Part shown: positions 57,991-64,000 of the stretch, in pieces
How positions within the stretch are numbered: the first letter of the stretch is position 1
Layout of the letters: each line of letters begins with the position of its first letter
NCBI GenBank assembly: GCA_039619475.1
Contig: CM077116.1
Span: forward strand, 35,103,183 to 35,167,182
Origin: Icerya purchasi
Lineage: Eukaryota > Arthropoda > Insecta > Hemiptera > Monophlebidae
DNA: 64,000 nucleotides
Direction: 5' to 3'
The notes under the pieces: model-generated
What the model was told of the DNA's origin: nothing
Seen by the model: only the letters and a program-made list of their open reading frames with translations
The model's database searches: none
Translations under genes and position numbers: made by a program

Positions 57991-58925
57991 CCAGGAGCAT
58001 TCTGCAGCTACTCAGCCTATTATTCATTTTTTTCATAAGAAATAAGGATCGTCTGAGTGGAAAAATAACAATATAATTTGTTAATGCTGTTTTTTAAACG
58101 TTACGTTATTTGCTCTTTCACGGTTGTTTTTTTATTTTATTTTGCATTGACCTTATCCACGACATGGCGTCTTACAACAAAACTGTCGACCTCTGAACTA
58201 AATCCGGTTACTTAACCAGCTTATGCTAATTAGTTCGGCGCGACGTTTTCTAATTTATCGCTTTTTTTGTTAATTTTTTGTAAATTTTTGCTCGTAGTTT
58301 AAGCTAATGTAAATTAATATTTTTTCTCCGTCGGCTAGTTTTCTTTCTCGCCAAAATTAGTTAGCCATCTTTTACTTTATACCTTTCGTCCATCTGCTGC
58401 TCTAGAACGTTGTAACTTTCTACGTTATTGTTGAGACTCGGCTTGCATTTTAATAACTTTCATTTAACCGTTACAGTATAATAGTCAAAGTTTCTAGTAT
58501 CCGGCTAGAATGTATTTAAAACACCGTGTGGAAATAACGTGACTTTCTCGTGATCACCGCTCTTATTGACTGTTCCACGTCTAGTAATATATTTCATATC
58601 TAATGATAGAACGGCTCCTAACCGTTTATCGTTATTTTTTTTTCTAAATATCAACTGCCCATTTTTGTTATTATTCACCCGTTACCGACGGGTTATCTCT
58701 TATTTTCTTCATGTCACACATTCATCGAATTTTCAGTTTTTCTCGTAATAATAGTTTTCCCCGTCATTAGCTTCAACGGTCACCTACCATAGTGTAGTGT
58801 TAATTGGGTAGTGATGTTCAACAGGGGTAGAGGATTCGGTTTGAATCTTGTTGCTGCCGCACATTGAAAATACACAAAAATTTCTTTTACGCTAAATTAA
58901 TGCCTATAGTTGTCGTGCCGCCTTC
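57991..58925. other. Spacer, no gene seen
   Basis: Short frames only, no repeats recognised. Confidence 0.4.
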
Positions 58926-58927
58926 AA

Positions 58928-59026
58928 AAAATCGTCATTTTAGTTTAAAATAGCTAGGAAGTTTCATAATAAAATCATATTTTATTATGAAACTTCCTGG
59001 CTATTTTAAACTAAAATGACGATTTT
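58928..59026. repeat. Hairpin with 48-bp arms and 3-nt loop
   Basis: 58928-58975 pairs with 58979-59026 with one mismatch (a G:U pair in RNA of one strand). The loop is CAT. It has no TA or other clear target duplication. It is unusually long and regular for chance. Confidence 0.9.
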
Positions 59027-59789
59027 CCAACATAGTGCTCGGGAAAAGTTAAGGCTAAAAGTTTATTAAGTACACATGTGAGATACTAACTTCAGAAGTA
59101 TTGCTAATGGAAATATCCGCGTCGGTTAAGATAGAATAATTGTAGAAATAGGGGAATCTAAACCGGTTTTCCAAAAAAAAAAAAAAAAAAAAAAAAAAAG
59201 ATAATTAAAGTATCACGTAATAAAGATAATGAAAAGCTGATATTAAATATTTACCGACGAAGTGGATTCAGATTTTATGTCGTTCGATAGGGAACCAATT
59301 ATACTTGTTACGAGCATTTCCATTTGGAAGGAAATTACGTGAAATTTCAAAAATGATTCAGTGCAGTGTATGAGTGTAATGAAAAAATTAGAACTGTAAA
59401 AGGGAATAATAATAATCATCTGGAGTAACTGATTAGCGATTTTAAAAGCGCCTCGAAAGGTGTCGTTTGGAAACAATTAAGAAACAAGTGCACAACAAGT
59501 AGCCAACGGAAAACAAATAATCCAAAAATAAACGATCCAAAAAACCAAAAATAGTCTATACTACGCACTGAAAATAAATCGCATAAAGCGTGAAATTAAC
59601 AGACATCTGTTAACCCACGTAAAATCTTCTCCACGGAGTCCAGCCTTTCAAACTATCAGACGATCTCTCTTATCTTTTTGGCTCCGGTGGAAACTTAATT
59701 ATACTTAATGTTATATCAACGGCGATTACTAATAAGTTTGTGTTCTCCGACTACGTCCATGAGTGACTTAATATTCAATTATTTTTCAA
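59027..59789. other. Spacer, no gene seen
   Basis: A26 run at about 59174-59199. Nothing recognised. Confidence 0.4.
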
Positions 59790-60420
59790 ACCCTCTTATT
59801 CCGATCCAGTATAGTACGCGATGTTTCAGTCGACTTTATAGAACAATTTTGTATCAACTGTTCATCCGATATTCTGGCCTCTAATATTATTCGTGGACTG
59901 CGCAAACGGACAACTACCAATTCTTAAATTCCTATTCCCGTTGTTGAGATCAAATTTATCAGTTCTATTCTCTTCTTCTTCATTCTATTTTTATGGTTCC
60001 TACCGAGTTAAGGTTGAACTAATGATCCGTAAACGCAAACTCTGTTACAACTGTCTCCGTTTTGGCCACTTTAGTAGGCTTCGCGTTAGTAGTTAATCCT
60101 CCGCAGTATGTCCGATTTCTCTATGTACTTACTGCGTTCACTGAGCCAATTACCATTCTACATAAGACGCTTATTGTCAATAATTTAGAAATCAAGTTAA
60201 AATTCACAAAATCATAAGTTTTTAAAATGTTTCCTATAATATCAGCGAGGGCATGTTACATTCCCCTGCCTTTGCCTTTTCTGATATTTCAAATCCTGCT
60301 AATTTTCCTTACCTAAATCACCGTCCACTACAAAAAAAAAAAAAAACAAAAAAAAGCGTCAAAACTATTCTAACAATTCATCTTTGTCTTACGTGGGGAT
60401 TTCGTCTCTAATTTAAAATC
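59790..60420 (+). pseudogene. LINE ORF1 (Gag-like) fragment with zinc knuckle
   Basis: Plus frames give DVSVDFIEQF, then ILASNIIRGLRKR, then VELMIRKRKLCYNCLRFGHFSR (59893-60096) and, after a frameshift, knuckle-like CPISLCTYCVH and QVKIHKIISF. This is the ORF1 order of I/Jockey-type LINEs. The first knuckle is CYNCLRFGHFSRL with the last Cys lost. Confidence 0.65.
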
Positions 60421-61537
60421 ACCGAATCTTCCTGATTTTTACTATTCTAATCTAACTCATCAACCTTCACATTCTTTCCTAGTCCCATCTTAAATGCCGA
60501 ATCCACTCCAGTTATGTAGAACGTTTCTTTTAATAACTCTTCTAAAAATCTCTTTAACTTTACGTTACTATCCTTTTTCAAAAAAATTTGTTATCACCAA
60601 TTTGAAGTATAACATTTTTGTCTATATGTTAAGTTTTACGATTTCAGATGTGGTAAAAGTCACAATTTTTTCTGCTCAAAGTTTTTTTGTTACCTCTTCT
60701 TTTTATTCGCTTTCTCTAATTATTTTTGTTCATTTGGATATCATTTTGTTCTAGTTCCATAATACTAACGCTACTATTTGTCTTCTTAATCCCTACTACC
60801 GTATTGCCGTTTTTATTATTTTATAGCACGTTCCTTCGGTGTTTCTTATCTCCTTTAACTAAATTCGTTGATAACATACGAGAATTTTGAGCGGAAGGAG
60901 CTACTTTTATGGAGTATTTCGCTTTATATACCATTTCTCTCTTCTTGTTATCATTATCTTATTTCCAGTTTCTATACGTTCCTTCTCATAGCATGTCGTC
61001 TTGATATCTTTAACTGGGTCGACCAATTGCACACCACGATCCTCGAGCAAAGGTTTATCTAATTGATTCGGATTTCTTACCCGGTTCCGTTTTAACCTTT
61101 CTAATCATTAATATGTGTCATATTACGTTAGGCTATGAAGAGGAATCGTTTTTTTTTTTGGGTTCTACGTTGTCGTTTTAAATTTCTTTCCTTTTTTTCT
61201 ATCACTTTTTCAACCTTTCCCTAAACTGCATCATTTTCCATCTTTCACCTATTTGAGAATTCACTGCGTTCTGATAACTGAAGGTTTCACTTTGCATTTA
61301 TCTAATGATTACAATAGTAAATACTTTAAATGGTACGCAGTAAGAGTGAAAGTGAATAAATTTTACCTCAGAACGTTTATAAAACAATCTTTTCTATATT
61401 ACTGGCATTTGTTAATCCCTTTTTTGCTTTAATATCTGCATTAATTAGGGGCAAATGAATATGATCAAAGAATAATACAAAACCTATACGGGAAACAAAG
61501 TGGTAAAATTGGCATAGACGGTATTTAGAATCAGTAT
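60421..61537. other. Spacer, possibly decayed LINE
   Basis: Ser/Phe-rich short frames such as 60494-60754 without decisive motifs. It could be the ORF1-ORF2 region of the same element, but I cannot show it. Confidence 0.3.

Positions 61538-61587
<50 letters not shown>
61538..61587. repeat. (TA)n(TG)n microsatellite
   Basis: About 18 TA units followed by six TG units, directly before the LINE fragment. Confidence 0.9.
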
Positions 61588-61589
61588 AG

Positions 61590-62260
61590 AGGAGTGAGGC
61601 AGAGGTGCACTTTGTCACCACTATTGTTCAATGTATATGTGCTAATGCGATTTTTAAAAATGCACTACAGAAAAAGAACTCGGAATTAAAATAAATGGCA
61701 AACATATGAGCAATATTTGATATGCGAATGATGCTGTGTTTTGTTAGCAAACTCTTTCAAAGAATTACAGCGGCTAATAGAATTGATTCGGTAGGTAAGC
61801 AGTACTAACTTATAATTAATGGGATAAAAAAAAAAAAAGCGAAATTCATGATAATCGGTCACTAAACACATCGCGATACAACTATTATACAATTAATATA
61901 AAAAATTTAGAAGAAATAGCAGAACTCACATACTTAGTTATATCACGAAAACGTGTTCGATTCATTTGTTAAAGTCAAAAGAAAATGTGATTATGCTATA
62001 AAACAGTTTTTGAAAAAATTCGAAAATTATTAATGGACTCATTTTTAAGTTTACACATATGTTACGACAAGATCTTATAGGATGCTACATATACTCTATT
62101 ATACGGTGAAGTGGCAGCAACATATACGAGAAAAACATTCAGAGATCTAGAAACGTGTGAAATATGGCTGCACAGGAGAACCATGAGAATATCATGGACG
62201 CAGAAGGTAAAGAATAGCGAGGTATTGCAACGCGAACATATTTGCCTGTGACACTAAAAG
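61590..62260 (+). pseudogene. LINE reverse transcriptase to C-terminus fragment (GRIEAKR-type family)
   Basis: Plus frames read GVRQRCTLSPLLFNVYVLM (RT motif), YANDAVF (palm motif with the first Asp changed to Asn), a thumb segment IKNLEEIAELTYL, and the C-terminal ETCEIWLHRRTMRISWTQKVKNS-like segment (in two pieces). The order matches the family seen at 4441-4960. Stops and frameshifts throughout. Confidence 0.65.
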
Positions 62261-62640
62261 AAAAGAACATTTGTTTATTAAATAGCATAAACTGTCGTTT
62301 TTAGTCCTAATTGTGCTCGTACGAATACTTCGTAGTGAAAAATAAAAAATAAAATAATACTGCCCTCGAAATGTTTTATTTTCGTGCACGGTTTCAAACT
62401 ACAGTAACCGGGTTACTGATTAATAATTACTGAAGATGAATATTTATTTTTATTACCGTTGATCGCTATTTTTATTTTCTTCCTAATTTATATTTGATCA
62501 TTTCAGTATTATTTTAAAACTGGATTTATCATACGATTATTCTGTTGGTAAAATTTTTGATTGATAAAAATACTTTCGTAGAAAACTGTTCAAAAAGTGT
62601 TGTTCGATTTTTCTTTATTAAATAATGCGGTATTTTTTTT
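62261..62640. other. Spacer, no gene seen
   Basis: AT-rich without motifs. Confidence 0.4.
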
Positions 62641-62649
62641 TTCTAATTT

Positions 62650-62900
62650 CAGAGGTCACGGGTTCGAGACTTGCCTCGTTCCGGATCCGAGAGTCGCTGC
62701 CTAGTTTACCCAGCCCGAAATAATCGGGAATCAGAGAAATCCGGGAAAGTAGAGGCGGCAACTAACCCACCTCCTACTTTCATCAGTTCCGTCCGGCTAT
62801 TGTGACCCTTCTTACTCTTATTTTTAACTCTAAATAATTAAATGCTTAAGAGAAAGAGAAAATCAATAAAAGTGTAACAGTTGGCGCCCAAACAACAGCG
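62650..62900 (+). other. Possible LTR 3' end with tRNA-Lys-like primer binding site, or SINE-like repeat
   Basis: A less AT-rich block begins with GGTCACGGGTTCGAGACTTG (B-box-like), has GGCGGCAACTAACCCACC (shared with the SINE body at 27.9 kb), an AATAAA signal (about 62867), and ends with TGTAACA followed two bases later by TGGCGCCCAAACAAC, which looks like a retroviral primer binding site for tRNA-Lys. No matching second LTR or pol was found in the window. Confidence 0.45.
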
Positions 62901-64000
62901 AAAATCTTTTTTGGAACTTTGGGTATAATCACGTTTAATTAAAATTATGTAGTGAAAATCGACTATAGCGACAAATGTCGGTTATTACGATCAAAATTTT
63001 GGCACGTTGATATAATTATCGCTTTTTGAAGTCTCACGATACAGAATTTAATTTCAAACGGTTAAATTTAAAACTTCTAAAGGTTACAGTGATCCTTTCA
63101 TATTCACGCTTTCCTCATTTCCTATTCTCCTTGCTCTTGCTTCCATAAAATTGAGTTGAATTAGGTTCTAATATTTAACTACTTCCTTTTATAACCTTTT
63201 AAGTCTGCTAAATCAACGGAATTTTTCAGAAAATCCAAGAAAAACAAAAAAAAAAACTTCGAAAGGTTTATGCAGATAAATTTAATGAAAAAAAAAGAAC
63301 AAAAGCACGAAAGAATAAAATATTCACAGAATAGAACAGATATATTGTTATTTTTTGTTCTATTTATGTTGCCAATGAACATATCAGGTAAGCTTCACAA
63401 AATTGATGAAAACATCTGATCGGGACATAACAAAAAAGCAGATCTCGTTATAATAAAAAATCGAAAATTACAAATTTCTTCGAAAATAAGGAAAAATTGA
63501 ACTAGCAATTTTTTTCTCTTTTTCACCACCAATATTCTCTTCAGATCCATTAGGGTTTTGCGAATCTTAACTCCACAATCTCCAACGCCCTGTCCAGGCT
63601 ATGGGAGTTATTTTACTTTTTTACTTTCATGTACAAAGAAGAAAGTTGTTGGTTTTCCCGCGTTAGAATCGAATAAAAAAATTTGCCTCATGAATGAATA
63701 CGTTTAATGAGTGAAAAAAGTTATTCTGTAAAATATGTTTTAGAACGAAATAACTCTTCCGTGACGGTATATCTTAGCCACTAAAAATTCAAAGTACTTT
63801 AATTTATATGAGACGTAACGATAAATCAATTATTATAACGGCTAAATTATTCACATCCCCTTCAAAGTCGTTATAGCCGATTTTCACCGTTTTTACGGGT
63901 TATAAAACAACATAGATCATGGGAATAGATGCAACACGGGTAACAATCTCAAAATAAATATTTATGTAACCTTTTTATATTTAAAATTTTAGTCGCAACC
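62901..64000. other. Right-end spacer, no gene seen
   Basis: AT-rich. The frame 63179-63382 (minus) is Phe/Asn-rich without motifs. If the preceding block is an LTR, internal retrotransposon sequence would be expected here, but I see none. Confidence 0.4.

Overview
The window looks like AT-rich intergenic DNA from an arthropod, most likely an insect. Bel/Pao LTR elements, I/Jockey-like and CR1-like LINEs, Helitrons, hAT elements and a tRNA-derived SINE occur together, and AT-rich spacers and long (TA)n microsatellites lie between them. I found no convincing host protein gene and no bacterial or organellar sequence. Almost everything recognisable is a mobile element or a piece of one.

The best-preserved structure is a nested pair of Bel/Pao LTR retrotransposons at 6054-17297. 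The outer element (A, plus strand, LTRs 6059-6473 and 16882-17292, 5-bp target duplication CGTAT) is old. Its LTRs differ at roughly 25-30 sites, its gag has a stop codon, and most of its pol is missing. The inner element (B, minus strand, LTRs 9064-9454 and 15233-15623, 5-bp target duplication AAGTC) landed inside A's gag-pol reading frame. B looks very young: its two 391-bp LTRs read as identical and it has one intact 1705-codon Gag-Pol frame (9548-14665) with zinc knuckles, protease, reverse transcriptase, RNase H, integrase and the C-terminal Bel/Pao domain. Gag-Pol would package its own RNA, copy it with reverse transcriptase and RNase H from a tRNA primer, and insert the cDNA with integrase; A can no longer do this itself.

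DNA transposons with intact termini are a 292-bp hAT-type MITE (2815-3106, 8-bp target duplication), a 1.2-kb non-autonomous Helitron (18646-19837, minus, TC...CTAG between A and T), the 3' part of a second Helitron (about 30480-31390, plus), and a 997-bp hAT copy (32899-33895, 8-bp target duplication). A complete tRNA-derived SINE with an 11-bp target duplication is at 27712-28068.

Decayed LINEs cover much of the rest. Between 19 and 58 kb the I-like pieces are mainly on the minus strand. One keeps ORF1, the endonuclease and RNase H but has lost the reverse transcriptase (20014-22990). Two plus-strand runs, at 36.1-38.7 kb and 55.4-56.0 kb, carry reverse transcriptase remnants.

Several inverted repeats need an explanation: a perfect 100-bp-arm palindrome at 47197-47405, a 1.6-kb element with arms of about 0.5 kb at 48420-50040, a 48-bp-arm hairpin at 58928-59026, a foldback at 53774-54219, and an inverted repeat at 45921-46054. 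Three of these repeat loci carry motifs that resemble the hammerhead-like signature of Penelope-like elements. That is my inference and remains untested.
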